Shown piece by piece: positions 13,099 to 25,057 of a stretch of 64,000 nucleotides of DNA. The stretch is from Tanytarsus gracilentus (Eukaryota > Arthropoda > Insecta > Diptera > Chironomidae): assembly GCA_038502055.1 (NCBI GenBank), contig JAXRKN010000043.1, positions 2,604,001 to 2,668,000 of the forward strand. Reading direction: 5' to 3'. A program made the translations under genes and the position numbers. A model generated the notes under the pieces. The model saw only the letters and a program-made list of their open reading frames with translations. It was not told the origin of the DNA and searched no databases. Position 1 is the first letter of the stretch, and every line of letters begins with the position of its first letter.

Positions 13099-15625
13099 GT
13101 AAGTGTGTTAATTTTTCTTCTTATTCTTCGCGCTTCCCCAATTCTCACTACATCATTTGCCTTTCTTCTCCTCCGCTGCCATGAATTTCTCACTCATCAA
13201 ACAGCTGATGGAAAGATAAAAATTGAATAAATTTAAAGAAAGCTTTTAAAAAATCGACTGACTAGTCTAGAAATCGAATTAAGAACCAAATGTTCAGAAC
13301 AAAAACAGACATGACGACTTATTTAGCAAGTGTAGCTTTTAAGCTGTTACTTTTTCTTCCACGCAGCCTATATTGAAACTCCATTTACTTCTATATCTTA
13401 TCATTAAAAATTATACACACACTGTCGCCGGCGTAGATTATTACATTTTCATCTAATCAACAGAATGCACTTCAGTGACTCACTTTTTTTATTACCTCAA
13501 TAGAAATATGAGCAAACATGAAGTAATTAGTGTGACAAAAGCGTAACGTGTTTTTTAAAAATATTTTGAAATTTTTAAAGCCGTTAAATTAACCAGAAAA
13601 TTGTGCATATTAAAATTTGTATCAACACGAATTAATTCGATACGTTTCAAAGATGAAAAATCTTTTCAATCCACTCAACACTCGATGAATTAATCGCACA
13701 TTGTATCTTATTATATTTGAGTATTAAATTCCTTCTAAATGTCTTCCTGAATTCTTTCCTCCACTCAATTGCAAAATGTAAATTTGATGGCTGTTTATTG
13801 ACGGCTTGTTTTATGCATTTTGACAACAGTCGCCGATAGTTTTCCGTCTCGCGTTCAGCTTGCACTTAAATTTGATCAATAATTTTTTACACAAACTACA
13901 ACGAATATGGTGATTGGTAATTTTAAAAAGAGCGCAGCTGAAAGCTAATGACAATCGCCGCATGCGAGCATAATTAAGCATGTGCAGGTGATCGATTTTT
14001 GCGATTACTTCACAGTACACGCGTCATATCAATCATGTCATACCATTTATTAAAATTAATTGAGCAATGCAGCTTGAAATGATGAGAGCATGCTGCAAAA
14101 AAAAATTAAAATTATGTTTGAGTAAGCAGATTTTTTTACATGCCCGTAAATTTTTTATCACTCACTATGCAAATATATTTTATGTGTCACTTGAAGGTTC
14201 TTTAGCACCGTGAGTAAGCAATTAAATTTTGAGGAAATCTTTCGCAATTAGAATGTGAGAATTTTCATGCTATGCATTTTTTTTTTGTTATTTTTTAAGT
14301 GGTTATTGTAATAAGAGACATTTTTTAAATATTCCTGATGCATCCCAGAGAGCATTGAATTTCGAGTCGTGAGTTTTAAAATGTTTTTAATAAGTTTAAC
14401 ATTTTCGCTTTCTGGGCGCGCATGTAAATATTCTCGACACAAAACTCGGTGAAAAATAATACAAAAGAGAAAGAAGAAAGAAACCAAAGAAAGACGAGAC
14501 ATGTGCGGACAATATGTTGAAGTGAGGGCAATAAAACATTAGTGCGACTACAAAAAAAATACTTTTGGCAATTCACTTTTATGTTCATGATACAAGCCAA
14601 TGGTTTTTTTTATCTTATCAACGTCGTGCGATAAAGAACATTTTTTTGTTTTCTTACCTATCGATATTGATGATTTTTCATGATAAGAAAATTAACACGC
14701 AATGTGGAGTGTAAAATTCTTGGGATTTAGTAAATGACCTTTTCTTGTGTGTGAACACTTAAAAAACCAGTAAAAAACTTTTCGCTTGCTGGTGGCTCAA
14801 TTTGTCAAAAGATCTCGTTTGTCTTAAAAATTAGTGAAGAACAAATCTCCCGCATGTGGATGGAATTCATTCTCACTTTGGGCGCTATCATGTTCATAAA
14901 CTTTAAGTTTCGGTTAATTTTTTACTCCACTTGATGTGTGACACAGATAACACAAAGCGTCGTTGTCCAATCTCTCAAGCCTTTTAAAGAGAGTCAAGTT
15001 TTTTATTCACCATTCAACGCAGCCTCTCATGATGTTGCTTAATTTCTGCTTCAATAATACAGCCGACCTTCAAAATCCGTTTTTATCCGTGGTAAGGTTA
15101 CCACGTTCAATAATCTAAGTCTCTTTAATTTCTGCTTCACTTTTATTTATTTTCGATTCGTTTTTGTCTCTTCGAGAGTCCGAGATGAACTTTTCGAATA
15201 AATTTGATTGTCTGTAAAAAGTTACTACAAGGTGAGGACATTATTAAATATTTTACAAAATTAATTTTATAAAATCTTTTAAATTACAAAAAATGTCAAT
15301 TTGTATGAGAAATTTCGCTATCATTAAAAATTTTCATCCCTTGCATCTTCATCTTCAAGCGATGACGGTTTTGAGGAATAGAAAAAAAATTATATAATTT
15401 ATCTTTCTCACTCTCCACAAGCGATTCAATTCCTTCATAAATACACACATGAAAAAATAAATACTTTTTCGATGTAGGAGAGGCACTGATGGAATAATTT
15501 TAAATATATATAAATACATTCAGCATTTGGAAATGTCATTAACTCATTATTACAATGTCTGCGCTAAACACAGTCAGCATCCTTTGAATGGGCATTTGTG
15601 TAAGCTAAGTAGACTTAAGCATCGC

Positions 15626-16097
15626 CAAAAAAAATAAAAATCGATCGAGTAAAATAAATTAAAATTGTCTAATTTTTTCATCTAATTGTCTTCATTGAGC
15701 ATTAATTAGAATTTAGAAATTAAAAAAATAATTAGTTAAGTGACTCACATGCTCCCTTAGAGTCCAAAAAGATGAAATTTTTAAGTGTGAGAGCACTTAT
15801 AAAAAAATAAAAATCGATCGAGTAAAATAAATTAAAATTGTCTAATTTTTTCATCTAATTGTCTTCATTGAGCATTAATTAGAATTTAGAAATTAAAAAA
15901 ATAATTAGTTAAGTGACTCACATGCTCCCTTAGAGTCCAAAAAGATGAAATTTTTAAGTGTGAGAGCACTTATAAAAAAATAAAAATCGATCGAGTAAAA
16001 TAAATTAAAATTGTCTAATTTTTTCATCTAATTGTCTTCATTGAGCATTAATTAGAATTTAGAAATTAAAAAAATAATTAGTTAAGTGACTCACATG
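15626..16097. repeat. 173-bp tandem repeat, about 2.7 copies
   Basis: The landmark TCGATCGAG recurs at 15641, 15814 and 15987, giving a period of exactly 173 bp. As far as I can read, the units are identical. The third unit stops after GACTCACATG and the sequence then becomes unrelated. Each unit is AT-rich, with no coding frame. Confidence 0.92.
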
Positions 16098-19073
16098 ATT
16101 CGTTGCATAACTTTAAGGGGCGAATTTTTTTTTTCGCAAATTGCCTATCTTCTTGGCGTGCTTAATTTTTGCTTAAATTACGTTAGGAAAAAGTGCTAAC
16201 AGATGTGCCGAAAATAAAATCAAATATGACACCACCACCACAGACCATTGCCCTTACTCGAGCGAGAATGACTACAATCTTTATGACATCTACGTACAAA
16301 AAAGTTAAAATTCTCTTTGTACGAATTGTGCAATTATATTTTTCATACTCTAGTAATCCGCCTCGAGAGATTGTCAATTGTCGTTTTAAATAATTGCCAT
16401 TCAGCGCCTATGTTCAATCAGATGTGTAGCAAATAAAAATTGCAAAGGTTCTAAGCTGCAAAACTATTAAATCCGATTCTCTCGATATGTACGAGGAAAA
16501 AAAATAAAATTAATTATTCGTCATGTTACCATACTGCCTATTCCCACACAGTGTTGAGAGCACAGCGGAGAGACTCAAAATTGTATTGGTATGGAAAAAA
16601 ACTATTGAAAAAAAATATAAAACTTCAAAAGCGTTTAACAGAGAAGAAGTGATCGTGAGTCGGTACGGTTTGTTGTTTTCGAGTCTCTGTCGCCGCCGTT
16701 GTATTAATTTTTTTTTGTATTATGAATAAATAATTTAAACGTTCCTAGTTGTGCCAATGGAATATTAAAATAAATTTAAAATAATAAAAGTGAGAGAGTC
16801 TCATTAGTCGCTTGATGACTAATTAATTAATTAGAAGAAAAAATAGAGAGAAAAAAAATCAGTGAAATAAAAATGTTGTGTGTGCGGTTCTTGACGGCTA
16901 TCCAACCATGAGTTTTATGTTTTTGATTCAAATGAAAAGTGGAAGCAGTTAACAGCATTTAATACCACAAAAAAAAGAGTATAATAGTTATAAAGAATAT
17001 ATACAAAAAGCGGGCCCGAAGTAGGTCATTAAAAGCATAATAATGGTTGTTTTGTAAAAGAAAATCTAGAATCAAGTGCTTGTTTGTGGGAGAGAGAAAC
17101 ATCTTGTGTACACAGTCCAATTTAAGAATTATATCCCATGAGAAAGTGAGAGTTGAGTCTCAAAATAGATGCAATTATGAGCGTCTCTAAATTGCCTAGT
17201 ATAGTGCACGCACACAATTCTATGTCGCAATGACACTCACTTGAAAATGCTTTTTAGAAAAAAAATAACAAAACACAATCGTGATGATGATGATGGCATG
17301 TAGTAATAAATAAAGAAAAATACTCGTATAGTTGCTCGGGTGGATGTTGATGAGTGACTCATTGAGAGATGCGATTTCAACAGAATATTTGATGATGTGA
17401 ACAGTGTTTTTTTTTACAAAAATCGTGTACCTGTGCATATGTTTCTATTATTTTCCATAAGATATGCTTGTTTAGCAGCAAGGTGGCTACAATAGTGAGT
17501 GACCTCGACTCGAAGCACTTGTGTACAACACAAGCGCGTCATGAGCGATTAGGTTTATTCATGGGGTGGAACACCGCTTGAAATGTCGTTAATCTTGTTA
17601 GAGTGATTTTTTTTAATGATGACTTTTAGGATCTTTGATAATTGCGAAAAAAATAATTGAGGCATTTTGAAATTTTTAAAGTTCATTTTTTTGACTTAAA
17701 ATTATAATTTTCTTTCCAAAAACTCCACAAATTCTCAGCCTAGAATTTTTTAACAATCATTTAAAGCAACATTTTAAAATAATGAAAAATCTCTCGACTA
17801 TTCTTTCGATTTCATCTTAATAGTTGACTTTTGATCTTCAATTATAACCGCCATCGTTGCTAGAGTCTTTCGTAAATATTTCAAGCACAATTTTCGTATT
17901 CAAGAAAGTGTTTTATTTGTGTCACAGACACATGACTGCAGATCATCACTCTACTTCTTATTTTTTTTTATTTCGAGGGAAAATATTAACATTGTTAATT
18001 TGATTTTCACATCATTTTAAAAAAATTGTTGATGCAAAAAATTTTCCTCTTCTTTGACGACATCAGCAAACAAACAAGCAACAATGGTTTCAATAAAAGG
18101 AGAAAAATTATCGCATTCGTCATTCAAAGTGAAGTTGAAAAAAATTTACTGTCAAGTTTTTCCATTTTTTCTTTTCTCTTTTATTGTTATTGCACTTCAA
18201 TTGTCTCGATTTACTATTTTTCTTCTTAATATTCGTTTTCGATTAATTTCAATTTCATCCAAAAACTATAAAAATGGATTTTTCATACCAGAAAGAGAAA
18301 AAAAAAGATTTCTACTTTTACTTCCATCGTAATTACACGAATATCGAGTGCGAATGACGGGTGGCGATTTAAATATAATATTTTTTATTTCTCGCGAAAA
18401 AAGAAAACGGTTTTTGGTCACAATCGCATCGTGCGATTCTTTAAAAGTCTTGAGAACTGTGCACACTTCTTTTATAATGTTATAAAACTTAATTTTTTTC
18501 CATCATCCTACGTAGGAAAGGAAGCGAAAAGAAGAAAAAAATTAAAACGTATTTGGTGATGTGCTAAAAAACAACGTTCTTAACATAGAAAACGGATTTT
18601 TAGTTAGCGAATGTCTTCATCGAAAAGAATGGAAAATTTTTACAGGATAATTTTTTAAAATTTTATCTTTGCGACATGAAAAAATCTCTCACAATAAATC
18701 TTACGCTACGAAAGCAATTTTTCGAGGAAGACATCAATATTTAATGGTGATGACTCTTCATCATTAACCAAAATAATGAACAAACGAGTCTAGCGAGATA
18801 TGACTCTTGTGAATCAAGTGAACTTATGTAAAGAGCCTCTAAAAAATAATTGCTAATCTGCTCTCGTGTGTGTGTGTGTGCCTGAAGGGAAAAAGTCTTA
18901 ATGTTAATTTTAATAGCAATAATCTGACCACTAATCTCATAGTAACGCGAAGGCAATTTATAATATTTTTAAACGACTACATTTTTCCGATTGTGTTGAG
19001 CTATTACCTTAATATCATAAGTCCATGAAAACCACAAATCATTGACGGTTTTTTTAATTCACTCATACAGGCA

Positions 19074-19080
19074 TATAAAA
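19074..19080 (+). promoter_or_regulatory. possible TATA box for the 19174 first exon
   Basis: TATAAAA lies about 95 bases before the ATG at 19174. Transcription starting about 30 bases downstream, near the TTATCAAA at 19103, would leave a leader of about 65-70 bases. This is suggestive only. Confidence 0.3.
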
Positions 19081-19173
19081 AAATTAATAAATTGAGAGAA
19101 CTTTATCAAAAGCTCTGGTTTGTGTGTGTGAGAGTGAGAACATTTTCGCTCACTAATGTGCTTTTCGTGAACA

Positions 19174-22100
19174 ATGTCAAAATATTCTACAAAGTCACTA
19201 TTATCAATGACTCCGACAGACTCAATGAGCGTCGCAAGTGAAAGTCGAACAAGTCGCGGCAGTGGTTCGAGTGCAAGTAAACATTCTGTGATTGTCTACC
19301 TCGACGAGAATGGCAATCAGTGCAAAGAGCCTCGTGTGAGACGTGTCGTGGGCTCTCACGCGAGGCATGTAACGGTCACAAATATTTCCCGACGTCATCG
19401 CGAATCCCATACGCGTACACAACATTTTGTCACGAGTGTAAGGTGTGTATATTCGATGCTCCATAAAACAAGCTGAATAATCAATGCGAAAGATGAGCCA
19501 TGTACATATGAATGGAAGTGAGAGTACGAGACACAGTTTTTGTTCTGTCATGGATGATTCAATTTGAAATGGCTCATGAATGGCATGGGAAGTGTGTTCG
19601 TTCGATGAATTGACGGAATTTCCTCTGAAAGCTTTTTTTGACATGTTTTCTTTAGAAATTTTTATGTGAAATCAATTTCGCGAATTCAAGCGAGTGAGAA
19701 ATTTGACTTCAAAAAAAACGTTCCAAAAATATTTAAATTTTTTTAATGTAGTGAGAATTTTTTTTTGAAATTTATCTAATAAAGTTTCTGATTGTATTTT
19801 AGCTTTCCCCAGAGACTGGACCGCTCATTGACAAACGCATACTCTTACTCTCCATACTCGATGAACTATCAGGGGAGCGATGCGCAGAGTTTTCAGAGCA
19901 GTACGCCGAGCTACATGCAAGCGGCATATTCTCCGCAATTTCAAAACATGTCCTCATCACCAAATTATGTTATCGCCTCACCCTCCACATATCAACATCA
20001 TCATCAGCATCACAACAATTTTAGTCACACAACGAAAACAAATTCAATTCGATATGGTTCAAATAGTGAATTAAATAATCGCACGCGCAATCAAAGTCAC
20101 GGCTACGAGTTGTCACAGGATTTAATTGACAAGCAAATTGAGCTGCTGGAGAGAAAGTATGGCGGAAAGATTAGAGCACAACGAGCTGCATTGGTGAGTG
20201 TGCTTTATTTCGTGAAATTCTTTTAAGCTTTTTTGTGAAAGAAATTGCATAACGAGCACTGCGGCATAAGAGGTCAAATTCACATTTTTACAGTGTGCTA
20301 TTTACTGTGCGGTGACAAGTGATTTTTTAGTGAGAAATTTAATTTAAAAAATTCTCTTCGATAAAAATACATTTGATGACGCAATGATGATCTCAATGTC
20401 ATTTTAATATTAGTTCTAATGACTGTAATTGTTGAATAAATAAATCATCGAATCGCAAAAAAAAAGTTTCAGATAAAATTGCGCGTCAATTGCAATTAAA
20501 TCTCTACAATAATTCATAAAAAAATAACCAAAAGTCACCGCACAGTGAAATTAAGCTCAAAAAAATAAAATTTCTCAAAAACAATTTTTTAGGTCATTCA
20601 ACGAGCATATCGTCGATATATGTTGAATAAAAAATTTGCATCGATCCGAGCGACGGCCAATGTAAAGACGGAAAACAAGCGGAGTTCAATTGCAAGTAGC
20701 GTCGCCAGTCATCAGCAGCAGCAGCAAAGTCAACGACTCACCCAGAGTCAGTCAATGGAAATGTTCAATTACCAAGCAAACAATGAAATATTATTGAATA
20801 TGCGATCGTCACCGTCATTGTATGATCAGAGAACAACTTCGAGTCCCATCACAACTACATCACAACAACAACAACCAACCCATTTACGAAGTGCAATGCT
20901 AAAGCCTTCTCCACATCCATATGTGAATTTATTGCATCACCAATACGCGACACAATCACCCCAACAACAGCAGCAGAACTTACAATATCAAAATCAACAT
21001 CATGGCAGCTCGATGTCATTCGGAAGTCCAATTCTCCTCGACACCTCCAACAATCAATCGTGGAACTCATCGTATAACAATTCGAACACAGCTAGTCCAT
21101 TGGCAACGCATTACACGGCATCTCAGATTTACATGAGGCCAAAGAGCTTTTTGCAACAGCCACCGACAGCACAACCTTCGAATTCCTCATCGCCAATTAT
21201 CGCGCACAAAAAACCACCGCCCGATGTACCAAGGAGAATTTCAAGTTCGACTTCGAACGTTGCTAAAAGACACAATGGACTCTCGAGATCGAGTAAATAT
21301 TTCAGTAAAATAGAATCTAGTTGAAATTTAATTATTATTTCTCTCTTTTTTAGCCAACAATGGAAGTCTTCAATCGGTTCAGTCGTCGGGCAGCGAGAGC
21401 AGTGCATCATTAGAGAAAATGCATTATGAAAATTTAACAGAGCGCGGTACTTCGCCGCTTTGGAAGCACAAAGAAGATGAAGACGATCATAATAATTTCC
21501 ATAAGAAAGGCAACGCGTCGGAAAATTTTAAATATTCCGAGGTCATTAGAAAGCGAAAGTACCGTCTTGGACTGAATTTGTTTAACAAGAAACCCGAAAA
21601 GGGAATTGAGTATTTGGTTAAGAATGGCTTTCTCGAGAATAATCCACCCGGTGTTGCGAAATTTTTGATCTCACGCAAAGGACTTTCGAGACAGCTAATT
21701 GGCGAGTATTTGGGAATGATTCAGAATCAATTCAACATGTCGGTGCTTGATGCGTTCTGTGATGAGCTCGATTTGAGTGGAACGGCCGTTGATGTGGCTT
21801 TGAGGAAATTTCAAAGTTTTTTCCGTAAGTATGACGACACGAATTGCCACACAATTAAATCAATCTGTAGCTTTTTTTATGGTTTAACGACCTCTCAATT
21901 AAATCCATTTCGTCATTTTTTTCAACCTTACCCGCAGTGACTTGCAGAAAAAATTTAATCTCTTGCGTAATTGCAGGCATGCCGGGCGAAGCACAGAAGA
22001 TCGAACGATTAATTCAGGCGTTTAGTCACCGATATGCAAAATGTAATCCAGAGGTTGTTAGTAAACTTCGATCGGCCGAGACGGTACGAGTGAATTTTAG

Positions 22101-23523
22101 TTTTTTTAAATTTTAAAATGACCTCAATAAAATTTTTTTTAGATTTTCATTTTGGCTTTTGCCATAATTATGCTCAACACGGACTTACACACGCAAGCGC
22201 TTAAGGCTGAAAAGAGGATGAAATGTGACGATTTTATTAAAAATCTACGCGGTGTCGACGACTGTACTGACATTGATCGTGATATTTTAGTCGGAATTTA
22301 TGAGCGAGTGAAAGCAAATGAATTTAAGCCTGCATCGGATCACGTAAGTCAGGTGAGTGTCGAGAGAGTTAACAAAAAAAATAAATGAGTTCAGTCTGAC
22401 ATCACATTCACATTTTTATAGGTCATGAAAGTGCAAGCGACGATTATAGGCAAAAAACCAAATCTCGCCTTGCCTCATCGGCGTCTCGTGTGCTATTGTC
22501 GTTTATATGAGGTGATTTTTATTTCTTTTATTTTTTAAAAAATTGTGAGATTTATTTTTTTATTTCATCTTTCAAGGTGCCGGATTTAAATCGAAAGGAA
22601 CGACCGGGCGTCCATCAACGTGAAGTTTTTCTATTCAACGACATTCTCGTGATAACGAAGATATTTAAGAAAGTATCGAAAACATCTGTGACATATTCGT
22701 TTAGAAATACCTTCAATCTTCATGGACTCGTTGTGACTTTACATAAATCGTCGAGTAAGAACAATTTTATTTTGAGCTTTTAATAATTGTTGATGATGAA
22801 CTTTTAAATGCATTTATGAAATCAACTTTGATTAGAACTAAATATTGCGTTCGGTTCATTCTGATGGTTTTTAGTTAAATAATTTACGTTTAATTAATTT
22901 CAAGTCATTTAAAGTATTTTAATTAATTTCAGATTATCCCCACTGCATTCAGCTCTCAAATCGTGTCGATAATAAAATTCTAATCACATTTAATGCACGC
23001 AATGAACACGATCGTGTAAAATTTGCTCAAGACTTGGAAGAAAGCATTGCCGAGATGGACGAAATGGAACAAATTCGCATCGAGTCGGAACTTGAGAAGC
23101 AGAAAAATTCGAGAAATTCACGAAACTTGAAGAATTCAAATGAACATCGAGACAGCGGATATGCTGAAATTAAGACAAAGAATAAGGGAAAATTATCTGC
23201 GAATAATGCAGCGGGTGGTGGCAGCAATAGCAATGGAAAGCATTTGAGTAATTCTCTGCTAGACATTAATGAGCAATGTGAGTGACAAAGAAATTTATTT
23301 AATTAAATTCTTTAAATTAAATAGTTGAAATTTAGTTACAGGTGATAATCACAAGTTAGAGACGAAGAATCGACGTGCGTCTGTGTGCTCTCTTGACAGT
23401 GGGACATCACTATCATTTCTATCGTCGAATGGGACGAAAAACAGTGACAACAACAATAATAGCAAGAAACTAATTTTAGTGCCAAATTCTCCAATGGCAT
23501 CGGCGCGATCGACAGAAGTTTAA
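19174..23523 (+). CDS. siz: IQSEC/BRAG-family Arf guanine-nucleotide exchange factor (schizo orthologue)
   Basis: Exons: 19174-19442, 19803-20193, 20593-21292, 21354-21824, 21977-22083, 22143-22352, 22422-22511, 22577-22754, 22933-23277, 23342-23523. All phases agree, giving about 980 residues. The ATG at 19174 follows an in-frame TGA closely and has a good insect context (AACAATG). Domain order: Ser-rich N-terminus, conserved block ELSQDLIDKQIELLERKYGG leading into an IQ motif (VIQRAYRRYM, about 221), long Gln/Ser-rich linker, Sec7 domain (about 520-715; KRKYRLGLNLFNKKPEKGI, IGEYLG loop, FAIIMLNTDLH), PH domain (about 745-865; REVFLFNDILVITKIF), low-complexity tail ending STEV. The family catalyses GDP/GTP exchange on Arf6-type GTPases. 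In Drosophila, schizo acts in midline axon guidance and myoblast fusion. Calmodulin binding at the IQ motif is a family property. Confidence 0.95.
20304..20546. mobile_element. MITE-like element in schizo intron
   Basis: ACTGTGCGGTGAC (20304-20316) recurs in inverted orientation at 20534-20546, bounding about 243 bp of AT-rich DNA. The match is 13 of 13, and weak T-rich similarity continues inward. The element occupies most of the intron between exons ending at 20193 and starting at 20593. I could not confirm a target-site duplication. Confidence 0.5.
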
Positions 23524-23624
23524 ATACGTACAGATTTAATGACCCTAGGTGTGTGTGTGCGTGTGTATGTGAGAGATTTAAACCAAGATATGAAAAAGTT
23601 CTTAAAAACTATTTTCTATTTTTA

Positions 23625-23630
23625 AATAAA
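23625..23630 (+). terminator. schizo polyadenylation signal (AATAAA)
   Basis: First AATAAA downstream of the stop codon at 23521-23523, about 102 bases away. Confidence 0.45.
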
Positions 23631-24783
23631 ATGGAAATCAAACTAACGAAAACTAAAGATGATGCAAAGAAATGAATAGAAAAGTTAAGGAATTGAAAAA
23701 TTCTAGTCGGAACTTATCACAATTAATAATTCACTACTTGATGGAATTCAGTATTCAATTTTTTTAGAAATTTGTCCAGCGATTTTTCGCTACGATCGAT
23801 GATTTTTGGGGGTTGAGGGAAAATTTATCGAGAGCTTTAAAAATTTTCTGCCATTCGTGTTTAAAAAAAACTTATTTTTCCCTCTCAAAAAAATCTCGAT
23901 CGAATTAATTCAAACGAAGATAAAAAAAAATGTTACGCACAAAAAATATCTCAGATTAAAAATTATGTAAAAGACGATAACAATGAAGAAAAATTATATT
24001 CCTTCCTACTTAACAAACTATGAACTAAAAAAGCAATCAAGCTCTGAAAATTCCTTTCTCCATATCCTTAAAAATTATGTGGCCTATAGCTAAAATTTAG
24101 TACCTTACATAAAAATTATATAAAAACGAAGTTTATTGAAAATAAAAAAATCAATCTCTCCTATTTTCGACTGTTAAAGCTTTGAATCCCTTTTTAAAAA
24201 AATTTGAAAGAGAAAATTTAAATAAATGTTGGAAAAAGTTTATTCTCAAAAATATTTTTTTGTTAGTTTTAAATTTTCAGAGAAAACTATAAAATTAAAA
24301 GAAAACATTTAAAAACCTCTTGAGGACTCACTTGAGATTCAAACTCGAAATTTTAATTTTTTTCAAAATCACCAATTTAAAATTCTCAGTCAATTAAAAA
24401 TTATTTTTTGCAATTTTAATTTATATTGAAAATTTAATGAGTTCAGGAGGAAAAATTTGAAGCAACTTTCGCGCTAAATTATTTTGAAATTTTCCACAAA
24501 ACTCATCATCATAAATATTTCTTTTCCACATTTTCATTTTCACAGGACACGAACAACAATAATAAATTTTCCTTTTTCTTCCATCTGTTCGGCATTTTTT
24601 CAGAACATACTAAATGATTTTTATTCTTTTTCTTATAGCTCGGCAAAATCACATAACCCGACCGAACATAAACATCAACAACAATTGCATGCTTATGAAT
24701 AATATTCTCCCTACAGCACGCTCTCTCAGTTCTTTTTTCAGCAAAGAAAAAAAAGCTAACCTACCGCACTACGCCGTTAACTC

Positions 24784-24789
24784 TCAGTT
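24784..24789 (+). promoter_or_regulatory. possible initiator (TCAGTT) for the 25058 gene
   Basis: TCAGTT matches the arthropod Inr. About 20 bases downstream, CGAGTGAAC partly resembles the motif-ten element. A start here would give a leader of about 270 bases before the ATG at 25058. A second TCAGTT lies at 24727. No DPE was found at +28. Confidence 0.3.
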
Positions 24790-25057
24790 CTCATGTGAGT
24801 GTTCGAGTGAACACTAGGAAAAAGCTTTTAAGACGTTCGGTAATAATAAAAAAGGTGAAAAGTGAGAGAGAAAATTTTCACATTATTGTTGTCGGCGCGG
24901 AAAATAATAATTTGTCGTGCTGCCATATAATTATCAGACTTTTTTTGGACACTGCTCGAGTGTCGTGTTGGAATTTCAATAAATTGCGTAATTTTACTTC
25001 CCTTACCAAAAATTTCCGCATTTATAACAAAATTAAAATTTTACTAAAACGAAAGTC

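Larger units (their letters stand above)
13099..19173. other. long intron / inter-exon region before the second first exon
   Basis: About 6 kb of AT-rich DNA with no supported exon. It contains the 173-bp tandem repeat at 15626-16097. The CA/GT run near 18868-18882 is simple sequence. The small open frames have random composition. Confidence 0.5.
23524..25057. other. schizo 3' UTR and intergenic region
   Basis: An AATAAA at 23625-23630, about 100 bases after the schizo stop, is a plausible polyadenylation signal. The rest is AT-rich with no supported gene, except that the last 300 bases should be the promoter and leader of the small secreted-protein gene. Confidence 0.5.

Noticed and set aside
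16523..16729. Frame of 68 codons after a TATAAAA-like stretch near 16616
   Set aside because: Composition is random (Lys, Phe, Arg), there is no donor in phase with schizo, and the TATA-like word lies inside the frame.
19222..19644. 140-codon minus-strand frame
   Set aside because: It is the shadow of the schizo first coding exon at 19174-19442 and continues into intron sequence.
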